Program-made: the position numbers and the translations under genes
Assembly: GCF_005405185.1 (NCBI RefSeq)
Contig: NZ_BJDO01000026.1
Span: 1-33,239, forward strand
DNA length: 33,239 nucleotides
Direction of reading: 5' to 3'
DNA from: Secundilactobacillus hailunensis
Lineage (GTDB): Bacteria; Bacillota; Bacilli; Lactobacillales; Lactobacillaceae
Shown: positions 1 through 8,055 of the stretch, piece by piece
How positions within the stretch are numbered: position 1 is the first letter of the stretch
How the letters are laid out: the number at the start of each line of letters is the position of its first letter
The notes under the pieces: generated by a model
Database searches by the model: none
The model's input: only the letters and a program-made list of their open reading frames with translations
What the model was told of the DNA's origin: nothing

Positions 1-5
1 AGAAA

Positions 6-40
6 CGGCCTCACTCCAGACGAATACTGGAGTGAAGCCG
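6..40 (-). terminator. Strong hairpin at window edge, possible leftward terminator
   Basis: Positions 6-19 pair with 27-40 across a 7-nt loop, giving a 14-bp stem with one C-A mismatch on the plus strand. That mismatch becomes a G-U pair if the RNA is made from the minus strand, where the stem is followed by a short U-rich tail. It lies just upstream of the point where phnE homology begins, so it may mark a deletion or insertion junction. The role is inferred. Confidence 0.3.
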
Positions 41-45
41 CTTAG

Positions 46-321
46 GAACACATAAAACTTTATATTATTTCATTTGTCAACTTGACAGGGCATAGTGCAA
101 GTTACTTCAGTTGGACCTTTATTCGCTTTGAGATTAACTTTGCGGACGCTATCGCCGTGGGTGCGGCTGCCGGCGCTGGTGGCATCGGTTATCAGCTTTT
201 CATGTCGAGTAGCTTTTATTTCAATTTTCACGAAGTCGGCGTCATGGTCTATATGATCTTAGCCTTTGCGCTAGTACTGGAAATCATTTCCTATCGTCTG
301 CGTTCTGTTACTGATCAGTAG
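46..321 (+). pseudogene. phnE: Truncated phosphonate ABC transporter permease (PhnE C-terminal remnant)
   Basis: PhnE is the membrane permease of the phosphonate ABC importer. The reading frame carries a PhnE-like C-terminus: an FIRFEINF stretch, the GAGGIGYQLF segment that matches the EAA-type loop region contacting the ATPase, and a last membrane helix ending in SYRLRS. Homology begins only near position 100. The frame is closed by a TAG at 43-45, and no ATG or ribosome binding site precedes the conserved part (only a TTG at 82). The remaining 80 or so residues cover perhaps a third of a normal permease, with most membrane helices missing. It lies 40 nt upstream of the phosphonatase/transaminase fusion, which fits a former phnCDE-phnXW transport and breakdown operon that has lost its 5' part. 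A split or assembly break at the window edge cannot be excluded. Confidence 0.65.
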
Positions 322-361
322 TCGAATAACGCCGTTGAACTAACTATTAGGAGAAAAATTT

Positions 362-2257
362 ATGATTGAAGCCATTGTATTAGACTGGGCCGGTACCACT
401 GTTGATTATGGCAGTCGGGCGCCCATCATCGCCTTTAAAAACGCCTTCGCTCACTTCAACATTGATCTGAGCGAAGCAACTATCCGTCAAGATGTCGGCT
501 TAGATAAAATGACCCACGTACGTAAATTACTTCAAGAACACGAGATTTCAAGTTCTTGGGAAGCCAACCATCCTACCATTCCGCTAACCCATGCCACGGA
601 AACAATTTATGCTCAGTTTCAGCTTGAAATCAACAAAGTATTGGTCGCAACCGCTGATTTAAAGCCCGGTGTAACTGAATTAGTCAAGTTCGCTAACTCA
701 CATCATATTCAATTGGCAACCACAACGGGATATACACAAGCGATGCTTGATCAAATACTGCCTTTAGCAGCTGAGCAAGGTTACAAACCAATCTATAACA
801 TCACCTCAGAACAAACCAATCTCGTTGGTCGCCCCAAATCAGACATGATTGATCTTGCTGTGAAGAAAATGTCGATTGCTGATCCAACTCACGTGATTAA
901 AGTTGGCGATACCGTCAACGATGTCCTAGAAGGTAAAAATGCCGGCACAATTTCTATCGGTGTGGCCGAGGGCGGTAATTTAATTGGACTGTCTCAACAG
1001 GAATTCAATCAATTGAATGTTGAAGAACGTGCTCGATACCGAATCAAAGCAGCTGCAATCCTCAAAGAAGCTGGGGCCGATGAAATTATTAATAACCTCA
1101 CTGATTTAATTCCACTGATTGAATCAATTGATGATCAGCAACACAAACCGCCACTATTGCTAACCCCCGGACCACTAACAACTAGTTCAGCAGTTAAAGA
1201 AGCCATGCTAGTCGACCATGGTACTTGGGATGATGATTACAAGGCACTTACACAATGGGTGCGTCATGAATTAGTGACGATCGGTAACGCTTCAGAAGCA
1301 GATTATACCGCCATTTTAATGCAAGGCAGCGGTAGTTTTGGCGTTGAAGCTGCTATTGGTACAGCTGTTCCGAAGAAAGGTGCCACATTATTAATCGCCG
1401 CAAACGGTGCTTACGGTGATCGAATGATCGAAATTGCGGAATATTTAGCAATCCCTCACGTTGTACTGCCAGTACCAGAAGATCAAGTTGTCACGTTAAC
1501 AGCAGTAGAAGAGGTGCTAGCAGCACATCCAGAAATCACCCATTTTGCGGTTGTCCACTGTGAAACCACGACGGGGATTTTAAATCCAATCGAGTCCATC
1601 ATTCCTGCTTTGGCAGCTAAGGGCATTATTACATTAGTCGATGCCATGTCTAGTTTTGGCGGTGTCCCAATTGATTTAGAACAGCTCCATGTTGACTACC
1701 TCATTACCAGTTCAAATAAGTGCATACAAGGCGTACCCGGTTTCAGTATCGTGTTAGCCAAGAAGCACACCTTGCTAAAAGCCAAGGGAAACGCCCGCTC
1801 CTTAGCACTTGATTTATATGCCCAATATCAAACTTTTGAAAATCATGATGGCAAATGGCGTTTTACATCACCGACTCACGTTGTTTACGCCTTTGCTGAG
1901 GCCTTACGAGAACTCGATCAGGAGGGTGGCGTAAGTGTCCGAACACATCGTTATCAGACTAACGAAACGCTTTTACGTGAAGGCATGCAGGACCTTGGCT
2001 ATGAATTAGTCATTGATAAGTCCGTCCAATCACCAATTATTACCTCTTTCAAGTTTCCAATGACTGACTTTGATTTCCGAGCATTTTACGACTATCTCAA
2101 AGACCGTGGCTTTATCATTTATCCTGGAAAGGTTTCAAAATGCGATAGTTTTAGGATTGGCAATATTGGTGAAGTTTCTGCCGAAGATATCCATCATCTA
2201 CTGGATTTAATCACAACCTACACCAAAGAAACGTTACAGTTACCGGTTGGTAACTAA
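362..2257 (+). CDS. phnXW: Phosphonoacetaldehyde hydrolase / 2-AEP-pyruvate transaminase fusion
   Basis: This 631-residue bifunctional enzyme degrades 2-aminoethylphosphonate. The C-terminal half transaminates 2-AEP to phosphonoacetaldehyde, and the N-terminal half cleaves its C-P bond to acetaldehyde and phosphate. Residues 1-255 are a HAD phosphonatase: nucleophile D8 in LDWAGTTVDYG, cap-domain Schiff-base lysine K49 in GLDKMTHVR, TTGYT at 121-125, and KVGDTVND from residue 180. Residues 265-625 are a PhnW-type class V aminotransferase: start LLLTPGPLT, D427 in VDAMSSFGG, and PLP lysine K453 in SSNKCIQGVPGF. No stop or linker gene separates the halves; about ten residues join them. AGGAG at 349-353 supports the ATG. 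The order PhnX-PhnW lets the product of the second domain feed the first. The permease gene upstream is truncated, so substrate supply is uncertain. All catalytic residues checked are present. Confidence 0.93.
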   Translation: MIEAIVLDWAGTTVDYGSRAPIIAFKNAFAHFNIDLSEATIRQDVGLDKMTHVRKLLQEHEISSSWEANHPTIPLTHATETIYAQFQLEINKVLVATADLKPGVTELVKFANSHHIQLATTTGYTQAMLDQILPLAAEQGYKPIYNITSEQTNLVGRPKSDMIDLAVKKMSIADPTHVIKVGDTVNDVLEGKNAGTISIGVAEGGNLIGLSQQEFNQLNVEERARYRIKAAAILKEAGADEIINNLTDLIPLIESIDDQQHKPPLLLTPGPLTTSSAVKEAMLVDHGTWDDDYKALTQWVRHELVTIGNASEADYTAILMQGSGSFGVEAAIGTAVPKKGATLLIAANGAYGDRMIEIAEYLAIPHVVLPVPEDQVVTLTAVEEVLAAHPEITHFAVVHCETTTGILNPIESIIPALAAKGIITLVDAMSSFGGVPIDLEQLHVDYLITSSNKCIQGVPGFSIVLAKKHTLLKAKGNARSLALDLYAQYQTFENHDGKWRFTSPTHVVYAFAEALRELDQEGGVSVRTHRYQTNETLLREGMQDLGYELVIDKSVQSPIITSFKFPMTDFDFRAFYDYLKDRGFIIYPGKVSKCDSFRIGNIGEVSAEDIHHLLDLITTYTKETLQLPVGN

Positions 2258-2315
2258 CAGCGGCTACCTTAAACAACATTAAGAGCTACTCCCCCCGAGA
2301 AAAATATTTCGATAA

Positions 2316-2370
2316 TAACGCGCACTAGTAATTCTCCGAGCAAGGAGAATTACTAGTGCGCGTTAACTTT
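2316..2370 (+). terminator. Terminator after phnXW
   Basis: A perfect 22-bp inverted repeat (2316-2337 with 2344-2365) has a 6-nt loop and is followed by a short T-rich tail. It closes the phnXW transcript. The long perfect stem may work in both directions. Confidence 0.7.
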
Positions 2371-2400
2371 TAACGATAAAGGTATTATTAAGAGAATAAT

Positions 2401-2416
2401 TGTTTCACATGAAATA
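2401..2416. promoter_or_regulatory. parS-like palindrome
   Basis: TGTTTCACATGAAATA matches 14 of 16 positions of the ParB/Spo0J parS consensus TGTTTCACGTGAAACA. It lies in the gap between phnXW and the sugar transporter and is the weakest of four related sites in the window, together with 16328-16343. Confidence 0.35.
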
Positions 2417-2749
2417 AAAAATGCATATTGCCCAGTTATTTTTGATCAACCAAAAAAAATAAAAAAATTTCTTGGGGTATACCAATTGCTAAAAATATTT
2501 ACCTATAGTATTTATATTCAAGCGCTTAAACGTTGACTTGTGAATGTAGATGGGCTGATAGCAGCACATGTGAGTAAATTAACATGAATTTAACGCTTTT
2601 TCTCGTGAAAAAAAGCGCTATCCTATCCAAACATGAAATCGCTTTAAATTTAGTCTTATAGGCAATGTAAACGTTTGTGTTTTTTTAATAATGAACTACA
2701 ATTAATACTGTTAAAAACTTATAGCAATTATACGTTAGGAGAGATTATT
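2417..2749 (+). promoter_or_regulatory. Long AT-rich leader of the sugar symporter with several cre-like sites
   Basis: This stretch holds no gene. The best operator is TGAAATCGCTTTAA at 2634-2647, which matches 13 of 14 positions of the CcpA cre consensus TGWAANCGNTNWCA. Weaker GCGC-centred relatives lie around 2520-2533 and 2610-2624, and a further CG-centred one near 2667. A possible -35 TTGACT is at 2533-2538, with only a poor -10 17 nt later. The cluster suggests carbon catabolite control of the transporter downstream. Which site is used is not visible. Confidence 0.5.
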
Positions 2750-4141
2750 GTGCGTGTTCGTCATTTAAGTACTTGGTTTATATTCACTTTCGGCGCACTG
2801 GGTGGCCTTTTATTTGGATTTGATACTGGTATTATTTCAGGTGCATCATCACTGATTGAACACAATTTCAGTCTAAATATTGAACAGACTGGTTTCATTA
2901 CCTCGTCCGTTCTAATTGGTTCCTCAATTGGTGCCTTGTCAATTGGTTCTTTATCAGATAAATTTGGTCGGAAGCGGCTTTTACTGTTTGCTTCTATCCT
3001 CTTTTTAATTGGTTCAGGATTATCAATGACCGCTTCAGGATTTGTCTCAATGGTTATTGCCCGGATTATCTTAGGGTTCGCCGTTGGGTCTGCTTCTGCA
3101 TTAACACCAGCTTACTTGGCTGAACTAGCTGATGCCCCTCACCGTGGATCACTTGGGACCATGTTCCAATTGATGGTTACGGCAGGTATTCTGTTAGCTT
3201 ATGTATCTAACTTAGGCTTCTTAGGACATAATTTGTTAGGTATCCGTGATTGGCGGTGGATGTTAGGATCAGCTTTGATTCCTGCACTTTGCCTGTTCTT
3301 CGGTTCATTAGTCTTACCTGAATCCCCAAGATACTTGGTTGAAATAGGTAAAGTTGATGAAGCCAAAGAAGTCTTGCATGATCTGCGTGCTAAGACCGAT
3401 CAAGATCCCGATAAGGAATTAGCTGACATCCAAGCCGTTGCTAATCAGCCTAAGGGTGGCATTAAGGAATTATTCACCTTTGCCCGTCCAGCTGTTGGGG
3501 TTGCCATTGGTTTAATGCTGTTACAACAATTAGTTGGTATTAACTCTGTTATTTACTTCTTACCACAAGTCTTTATTAAAGGATTTGGTTTTCCAGACGG
3601 TGATGCGATTTGGGTTTCCGTTGGTATTGGGATCGTCAACTTCGTGTTCACGGTTGTGGCATATAAAATCATGGATAAGTTTAACCGTAAGACCATCTTG
3701 CTCTTCGGTTCAATCGTCATGACAATTTCAATTTTCATCTTATCATTCCTGAACTTCACTATGAGTGTTAAGGCTGCTGCGGTACCAACGATGATTTTAA
3801 TTGCCATTTATATCATCGGTTTCGCGGTTTCATGGGGTCCTATTTGCTGGTTAATGTTAGGTGAAATCTTCCCATTGAACGTTCGTGGGATTGGTAACTC
3901 AATTGGTTCAGCTGCTAACTGGATCGGTAACTTCATCGTTTCACAATTCTTCTTAGTATTATTGACCTTCTTCCACAACAACGTCGGTGGTCCATTCTTA
4001 GTATTTGGTTTCTTCGCCATCGTCTCAATCTTCTTTGTTATCTACGCGGTTCCTGAAACCCGTGGCAAAACACTTGAAGAGATTGAAATGGAAATGCGTC
4101 ATAAAGAAGCAGCTAAGGAAGCTAAAAAAGCCGCAAAGTAA
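2750..4141 (+). CDS. MFS sugar/H+ symporter (sugar porter family)
   Basis: This 463-residue membrane protein of the sugar porter family has twelve predicted helices and resembles XylT, AraE and IolT proton symporters for pentoses, hexoses or inositol. Family marks are GFDTG in helix 1, the loop motif DKFGRKR near residues 70-76, PESPRYL before the central loop, QQLVGIN in helix 7, and PETRGKTLEEIE after helix 12. The frame is open upstream to 2675, but the GTG at 2750 is chosen because AGGAGA (2737-2742) precedes it by 7 nt and the N-terminus then matches the family. No sugar enzyme is adjacent, so the substrate cannot be named. Cre-like sites in the leader point to CcpA control. The gene stands alone between two terminators. 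Confidence 0.88.
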   Translation: MRVRHLSTWFIFTFGALGGLLFGFDTGIISGASSLIEHNFSLNIEQTGFITSSVLIGSSIGALSIGSLSDKFGRKRLLLFASILFLIGSGLSMTASGFVSMVIARIILGFAVGSASALTPAYLAELADAPHRGSLGTMFQLMVTAGILLAYVSNLGFLGHNLLGIRDWRWMLGSALIPALCLFFGSLVLPESPRYLVEIGKVDEAKEVLHDLRAKTDQDPDKELADIQAVANQPKGGIKELFTFARPAVGVAIGLMLLQQLVGINSVIYFLPQVFIKGFGFPDGDAIWVSVGIGIVNFVFTVVAYKIMDKFNRKTILLFGSIVMTISIFILSFLNFTMSVKAAAVPTMILIAIYIIGFAVSWGPICWLMLGEIFPLNVRGIGNSIGSAANWIGNFIVSQFFLVLLTFFHNNVGGPFLVFGFFAIVSIFFVIYAVPETRGKTLEEIEMEMRHKEAAKEAKKAAK

Positions 4142-4163
4142 TCTTTTCTGCATTTAAATATCC

Positions 4164-4203
4164 AAAAGGATCTCTGAATTAAAAATTCGGAGGTCCTTTT
4201 TTT
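4164..4203 (+). terminator. Terminator of the sugar symporter
   Basis: A 14-bp stem, with one mismatch and G-U pairs, joins AGGATCTCTGAATT to AATTCGGAGGTCCT across a short A-rich loop and is followed by seven T. It starts about 20 nt after the stop codon. Confidence 0.8.
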
Positions 4204-4255
4204 ACCCGATAAATACATTTCTCACGTCTCTTCGATGGAAACTGGCGGGTAAATC

Positions 4256-4264
4256 TGATACTAT
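4256..4264 (+). promoter_or_regulatory. Possible extended -10 promoter of the ABC-F gene
   Basis: TGATACTAT reads as an extended -10 element (TG, one base, TACTAT). No convincing -35 is visible. It lies 55 nt before the TTG start, directly after the preceding terminator, where a promoter is expected. Confidence 0.35.
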
Positions 4265-4319
4265 GTAGGGACGGATTCACGTTTCTTGATTTCGACAACC
4301 AAAAAGTGAGGTACTAACT

Positions 4320-5942
4320 TTGTTAACTGTAACCAATGTGTCCATGAGTTTTTCGGACCGTAAACTGTATGATGACGTTAATTTAAAATTTACTCCCGGC
4401 AACTGTTACGGCATTATTGGTGCTAACGGAGCCGGCAAATCAACTTTTCTTAAAATATTAGAGGGTCAATTGGCCCCTACTACCGGAACTGTTTCAATGG
4501 GCGCAAACGAACGCATGAGTAGTTTAAAACAAGATCACTTTGCCTTTGATGAGCAAACCGTCTTGAACACTGTTCTGCAAGGCTATGAACACCTCTATCA
4601 AGTCATGACCGAAAAGGACGCGCTCTATGCCAAAGCCGACTTTTCCGATGAAGACGGGATCAGAGCTGCTGAACTTGAAGGCGAATTTGCTGAAATGGAC
4701 GGCTGGAACGCTGAAAGTGATGCTAACCAATTGCTTCAATCCATGGGTATTGCTGAAGATCAGCAGCAAACACTGATGAAAGACCTGCCAGAAAGTGAAA
4801 AGATCAAAGTCTTACTAGCTCAAGCACTATTTGGCAAGCCTGACGTATTACTTCTGGACGAACCGACTAACGGTTTGGATCCCATGACCATCAGCTGGCT
4901 AGAAAACTTCCTAGCTGGCTACGACAACACCGTTTTAGTTGTCAGCCATGACCGTCACTTCTTAAATGCCGTCTGCACCCATATGTGCGACGTAGATTTT
5001 GGTAAAATTCAACTTTTCGTTGGTAACTATGACTTCTGGCTACAAAGTTCAGAACTCGCCTTAAAGCTGCGTAACCAAGCTAATTCCAAAAAAGAAGAAC
5101 AAATTAAACAGTTGCAAGATTTCATCGCGCGATTCTCAGCAAACGCCTCAAAATCTAAGCAAGCAACTTCTCGGAAAAAACAACTCGATAAGATTACCTT
5201 AGACGACATCAAACCCAGTTCTCGTAAATACCCATTTATCAAATTCACGCCTGAGCGCGAATTAGGCAATGATTTACTGCGGGTTGAAAATGTCAGCAAG
5301 ACGATTGATGGTCACCAAGTGCTCGATAACGTTAACTTCATCCTCCGTCCTGGCGATAAGGCAGCGTTAATTTCACGTTCCGATGTGACCACTAGTATTC
5401 TGATGCAACTTCTGGCTGGCACGATGGAACCCGATACCGGCTCAATTACTTGGGGTGTCACAACTAACCGGGCTTACATGCCTAAGGATTTAAATCCCGA
5501 ATTTAGCAACGAAAATCTGAACATTCTCGAATGGCTGCGTCAATACGCCAGCAAAGAAGAGAGTGACAACACTTTTCTGCGTGGTTTTCTCGGTCAGATG
5601 CTGTTTAAGGGTGATGAAGTGCTCAAAGAAGTTCCCGTCCTTTCTGGGGGCGAAAAAGTCCGCAGTTATCTTTCTAAATTGATGCTAAGCAAGGCCAACG
5701 TCCTCTTGCTAGATGACCCAACTAACCATCTGGATCTGGAAAGCATCACGAGTTTAAACGATGCTTTGGTTGATTTCAGTGGTTCAATGGTCTTTACCAG
5801 CCATGATCATGAATTTATTCAAACGATTGCTAACCATATCGTTGAAGTTGGTCCTAAGGGTGTGGTTGACCGTGCCGATACCACCTATGATGAATTTATG
5901 GCACACGAAGCTGCTCAAGCGCAAGTCGCTAAAATTTATTAA
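4320..5942 (+). CDS. ABC-F family ATPase, YbiT-like, asymmetric ATP sites
   Basis: This 540-residue soluble twin-ATPase has no membrane part. ABC-F proteins bind the ribosomal E site and modulate translation or protect against antibiotics. The order and linker (around RFSANASKSKQATSR, 271-285) match the YbiT subgroup. NBD1 has Walker A GANGAGKST (34-42), a degenerate signature (LPESEK near 156-161), Walker B LLLDEPTN with E181, and H210. NBD2 has lost its Walker A (SRSDVTTS at 352-359, no lysine), keeps signature LSGGEK (441-446), and has D466 instead of the catalytic glutamate in LLLDDPTNH. In an ABC sandwich, Walker A of one half faces the signature of the other. One composite site is therefore intact and the other has lost all three parts. 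The TTG start is supported by GTGAGG at 4306-4311. It is flanked by terminators, so monocistronic. Confidence 0.9.
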   Translation: MLTVTNVSMSFSDRKLYDDVNLKFTPGNCYGIIGANGAGKSTFLKILEGQLAPTTGTVSMGANERMSSLKQDHFAFDEQTVLNTVLQGYEHLYQVMTEKDALYAKADFSDEDGIRAAELEGEFAEMDGWNAESDANQLLQSMGIAEDQQQTLMKDLPESEKIKVLLAQALFGKPDVLLLDEPTNGLDPMTISWLENFLAGYDNTVLVVSHDRHFLNAVCTHMCDVDFGKIQLFVGNYDFWLQSSELALKLRNQANSKKEEQIKQLQDFIARFSANASKSKQATSRKKQLDKITLDDIKPSSRKYPFIKFTPERELGNDLLRVENVSKTIDGHQVLDNVNFILRPGDKAALISRSDVTTSILMQLLAGTMEPDTGSITWGVTTNRAYMPKDLNPEFSNENLNILEWLRQYASKEESDNTFLRGFLGQMLFKGDEVLKEVPVLSGGEKVRSYLSKLMLSKANVLLLDDPTNHLDLESITSLNDALVDFSGSMVFTSHDHEFIQTIANHIVEVGPKGVVDRADTTYDEFMAHEAAQAQVAKIY

Positions 5943-5960
5943 CAGTAACGAAGGTCTATT

Positions 5961-5997
5961 AAAAAACGTCATCTCAAAATTTGAGATGACGTTTTTT
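5961..5997. terminator. Bidirectional terminator between convergent genes
   Basis: A near-perfect palindrome (AAAAAACGTCATCTCAAA paired with its complement) is flanked by A and T runs and can stop transcripts from both sides. It reaches the stop codon of the leftward gene that follows. Confidence 0.88.
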
Positions 5998-6457
5998 AAT
6001 GTTCTTTTTTGATTTTGAAATAGCTGCCACGAATGGTTCCTGCTAACTTAGATTTCTGCCGGGCAAATTTAAATTTATCTACAAGTTCCACTGGTACTGC
6101 CATACCATCTGAAAGCTTAAAGCCAACCGACCGTTTTCCATCAGGATCTAAAGCGTACATGACGTTGATCGCCAATCCGCTCTCATAGAATACATAGGTC
6201 CATCTAGTCCCTTCAACCTCGAACTGTGAAACTTCTAAGGGTTTAGATTGAATCTTCAAGTCCCGCTCTGACAACACATCATTAACATAGTCCACTAACT
6301 CTGGATGTTCACTAGCTGGTTCCGTCACGTATTCGTGCTTGTATTTATTCCAAAAATACCGTGCCTCGTTAGCGCGTAACCCAGCTAGTGCTGGTGCGAC
6401 TGGTGATGCCTCTAAGCCAGTTTGTTCAACGTTTTTAAAATCAACTTGATAGCTCAT
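5996..6457 (-). CDS. Conserved hypothetical protein, 153 aa
   Basis: I do not recognise a named domain. The protein is soluble and acidic-to-neutral, with a lysine-rich C-terminus and no signal peptide or membrane segment. Its middle part, with alternating hydrophobic and polar residues (for example TRWTYVFYESGLAINVMYAL), reads as beta strands. The ATG overlaps the stop of the acetyltransferase gene upstream by 4 nt (ATGA), and GAGGTG lies just before it, so it is the last gene of a leftward operon and is translationally coupled. The terminator directly at its stop closes the operon. Co-transcription with GNAT and DUF1801 genes gives no firm functional clue. Confidence 0.75.
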   Translation of the reverse strand: MSYQVDFKNVEQTGLEASPVAPALAGLRANEARYFWNKYKHEYVTEPASEHPELVDYVNDVLSERDLKIQSKPLEVSQFEVEGTRWTYVFYESGLAINVMYALDPDGKRSVGFKLSDGMAVPVELVDKFKFARQKSKLAGTIRGSYFKIKKEH

Positions 6458-6978
6458 TTATTCACCTCATTTTTAACATTATCCGCTGATGCCATTTCAA
6501 ATACAGCTGTTCTTAGTTTACCACCCGGCACATTAGTGACACGGTTAGTTTCAGTTTGATAAAATCCCATTCGAGTGTAAAATTGTTGCGCACTAAGGTT
6601 AGTCGTTAAAACCTCAAGATAGATCTGCTGATACTTAGCAGTTAACGCCTTCAGTACCGGTTCAATCAACCGCTTACCAAGCCCTTGATGCTGGTATTCT
6701 GGCAAAATATAGATGGAATAAAGCTCACCATATGCTGACCAAGCAGCTAATCTAGCTGGTCCGTAGCTACACACGCCGACAATCTGATTCGTATCCGTTA
6801 GCGCTAACTGCATATTTTGCCAGCGTTGTTCAGGCTGCCACGTTGCCGGGGTTAATCTTTTTAAAATGGTACTTGGTAACTGATTTTGATAAGTTGCCAG
6901 CCAGGTCTGGTAATAAACCTGACGAATAGCATCAAAATCTGAATTTTCATTAGCTGGTTCAATGGTGACTGCTGTCAT
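6454..6978 (-). CDS. GNAT family N-acetyltransferase
   Basis: This 174-residue protein transfers an acetyl group from acetyl-CoA to an unknown amine. The GNAT core is clear: motif A strand and P-loop in YSIYILPEYQHQGLGKRL (about residues 87-104), followed by YLEVLTTNLSAQQFYTRMGF, the usual motif B with the tyrosine that can act as general acid. The C-terminal 30 residues extend beyond the core. It is the third gene of a leftward operon and overlaps the next gene by 4 nt. The substrate cannot be read from the sequence. Confidence 0.88.
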   Translation of the reverse strand: MTAVTIEPANENSDFDAIRQVYYQTWLATYQNQLPSTILKRLTPATWQPEQRWQNMQLALTDTNQIVGVCSYGPARLAAWSAYGELYSIYILPEYQHQGLGKRLIEPVLKALTAKYQQIYLEVLTTNLSAQQFYTRMGFYQTETNRVTNVPGGKLRTAVFEMASADNVKNEVNK

Positions 6979-7003
6979 ACTGAAAACTCCCCAGAATTAT
7001 AAT

Positions 7004-7348
7004 TTAGCCTTGCTGGACAACCGTTAGACGATGCTGCGCCAGATTAATAATTAACTGTTCAGGTAGTGGTTTGTCATACGCAACGTGCCAACTGCCTTTG
7101 GTGGTTTGGTAGTCAGCCAATTCAGCTGATAAAAACGCAATGCCCTCACTCGTTGGGTAGATGCCAATATGATGCTGATTGGCACCAAAATAGAGCACCG
7201 CTTTGGGTTGGAAAAATGCCGGCATCCCATAAGAAAGCCGTTCTTCTGCATTGGGCAAAACTGTCTTCAGTAACCGATATAATTTTATCAGTTGCTGCTG
7301 GTGTTCTTGCGGTTGTTTAGCGATATATTCTGTAATCACAGTCATCAT
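7004..7348 (-). CDS. DUF1801 / YdhG-like protein
   Basis: This small soluble protein of 114 residues belongs to the DUF1801 (YdhG) family, whose members have a frataxin-like fold and are sometimes called iron chaperones. The family pattern is visible: an N-terminal helix, AEERLSYGMPAFF (the turn before the first strands), KAVLYFGANQHHIGIYPTSEGI, and a lysine/tryptophan segment KGSWHVAYDKPLP before the last helix. The function of this group in lactobacilli is not established. A second ATG follows the first immediately, so the start may be one codon later. It sits 7 nt downstream of the GNAT gene that heads the operon. Confidence 0.8.
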   Translation of the reverse strand: MMTVITEYIAKQPQEHQQQLIKLYRLLKTVLPNAEERLSYGMPAFFQPKAVLYFGANQHHIGIYPTSEGIAFLSAELADYQTTKGSWHVAYDKPLPEQLIINLAQHRLTVVQQG

Positions 7349-7355
7349 CTAGCCC

Positions 7356-7802
7356 CTACTCCACGACCTTCAGTTCGAAATCAATGTGGGGAATGCCATC
7401 CTCTAAATACACATCCGAGACCGGCTTAAAACCAAACGATTCGTAAAATTTTTGCAGGTAAGACTGGCCGGCAATTTTAATATTATTTCCCGGGAAATCC
7501 TGTTCAATTTCTTCAATCGTTGCACTGACGATTTCCCGACCCAGATGCTGTTTTCGAAAGTCCTTGACCACTAAAACCCTGCCAAAGCTCATATAGCCCG
7601 GTTCAGAACTCTTAACGATCCGGGTATAAGCTGCTAACCGCCCATCAACTCGTAGAATCATATGAAGGGCGTCATCATCTTGATCATCAATTTCTTGATA
7701 AGGACACTCCTGTTCGACTACGAAAACCTTGACCCGGGCTTTCATAATCTCTAGTAATTCAGGTACCGATAATTCTGCCGTTTTCTTTACACTTAGTCTC
7801 AT
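7356..7802 (-). CDS. GNAT acetyltransferase, ElaA-like
   Basis: This protein has 148 residues from the preferred start. The pattern RVKVFVVEQECPYQEIDDQDDDALHM near the N-terminus is typical of ElaA-type GNAT proteins. It is followed by the acetyl-CoA region GRVLVVKDFRKQHLGREIV and by the final QSYLQKFYESFGF motif. An ATG lies six codons upstream at 7820, but GGAGG falls inside that extension, 6 nt before the ATG at 7802, so the shorter form is the likely protein. It is the first gene of a four-gene leftward operon read from an extended -10 promoter near 7880. The acceptor substrate is unknown. Confidence 0.87.
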   Translation of the reverse strand: MRLSVKKTAELSVPELLEIMKARVKVFVVEQECPYQEIDDQDDDALHMILRVDGRLAAYTRIVKSSEPGYMSFGRVLVVKDFRKQHLGREIVSATIEEIEQDFPGNNIKIAGQSYLQKFYESFGFKPVSDVYLEDGIPHIDFELKVVE

Positions 7803-7875
7803 AGAGGTCCTCCATTCCATCTTTACAGTCGATTACCCGTTGAAATTTAAATCACTTTATATCAATTTTAAAGGC

Positions 7876-7884
7876 ATTATAACA
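7876..7884 (-). promoter_or_regulatory. Extended -10 promoter of the GNAT/DUF1801 operon
   Basis: On the minus strand TGTTATAAT forms an extended -10 (TG, one base, TATAAT). The -35 region is poor, which an extended -10 can tolerate. It lies about 75 nt before the ATG at 7802. Confidence 0.55.
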
Positions 7885-7951
7885 TAATCGATAACTTAAG
7901 CTTATCACTTACCGTCCTCTATTGTCGTCACGTTACTCGTTCAATTTACAC

Positions 7952-7996
7952 CAAAAACGGATTGCTGAAATTAAAAAAATCAGCAATCCATTTTTG
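7952..7996. terminator. Terminator closing the Wadjet operon
   Basis: GGATTGCTGA (7959-7968) pairs with TCAGCAATCC (7980-7989), flanked by A and T runs, so it can act in both directions. It lies 60 nt after the jetD stop codon on the minus strand. The remaining spacer (7821-7951) holds only the operon promoter to its left. Confidence 0.8.
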
Positions 7997-8055
7997 TACT
8001 TACTTATTTAATTACGCTTTTGACGCTGCCTCGTTGCTAGCTGTTTTAAAATCAG

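Noticed and set aside
7-45. End of a coding gene upstream of phnE
   Set aside because: Only 14 codons are visible before TAG and they mostly form one hairpin, so nothing supports a real protein.
2667-2749. Start of the sugar symporter at GTG 2675
   Set aside because: The 25 added residues are not like the family, no ribosome binding site precedes them, and AGGAGA fits the GTG at 2750.
3553-4020. Antisense open frames opposite the sugar symporter
   Set aside because: They are shadows of a biased coding frame, with no ribosome binding site or recognisable protein.
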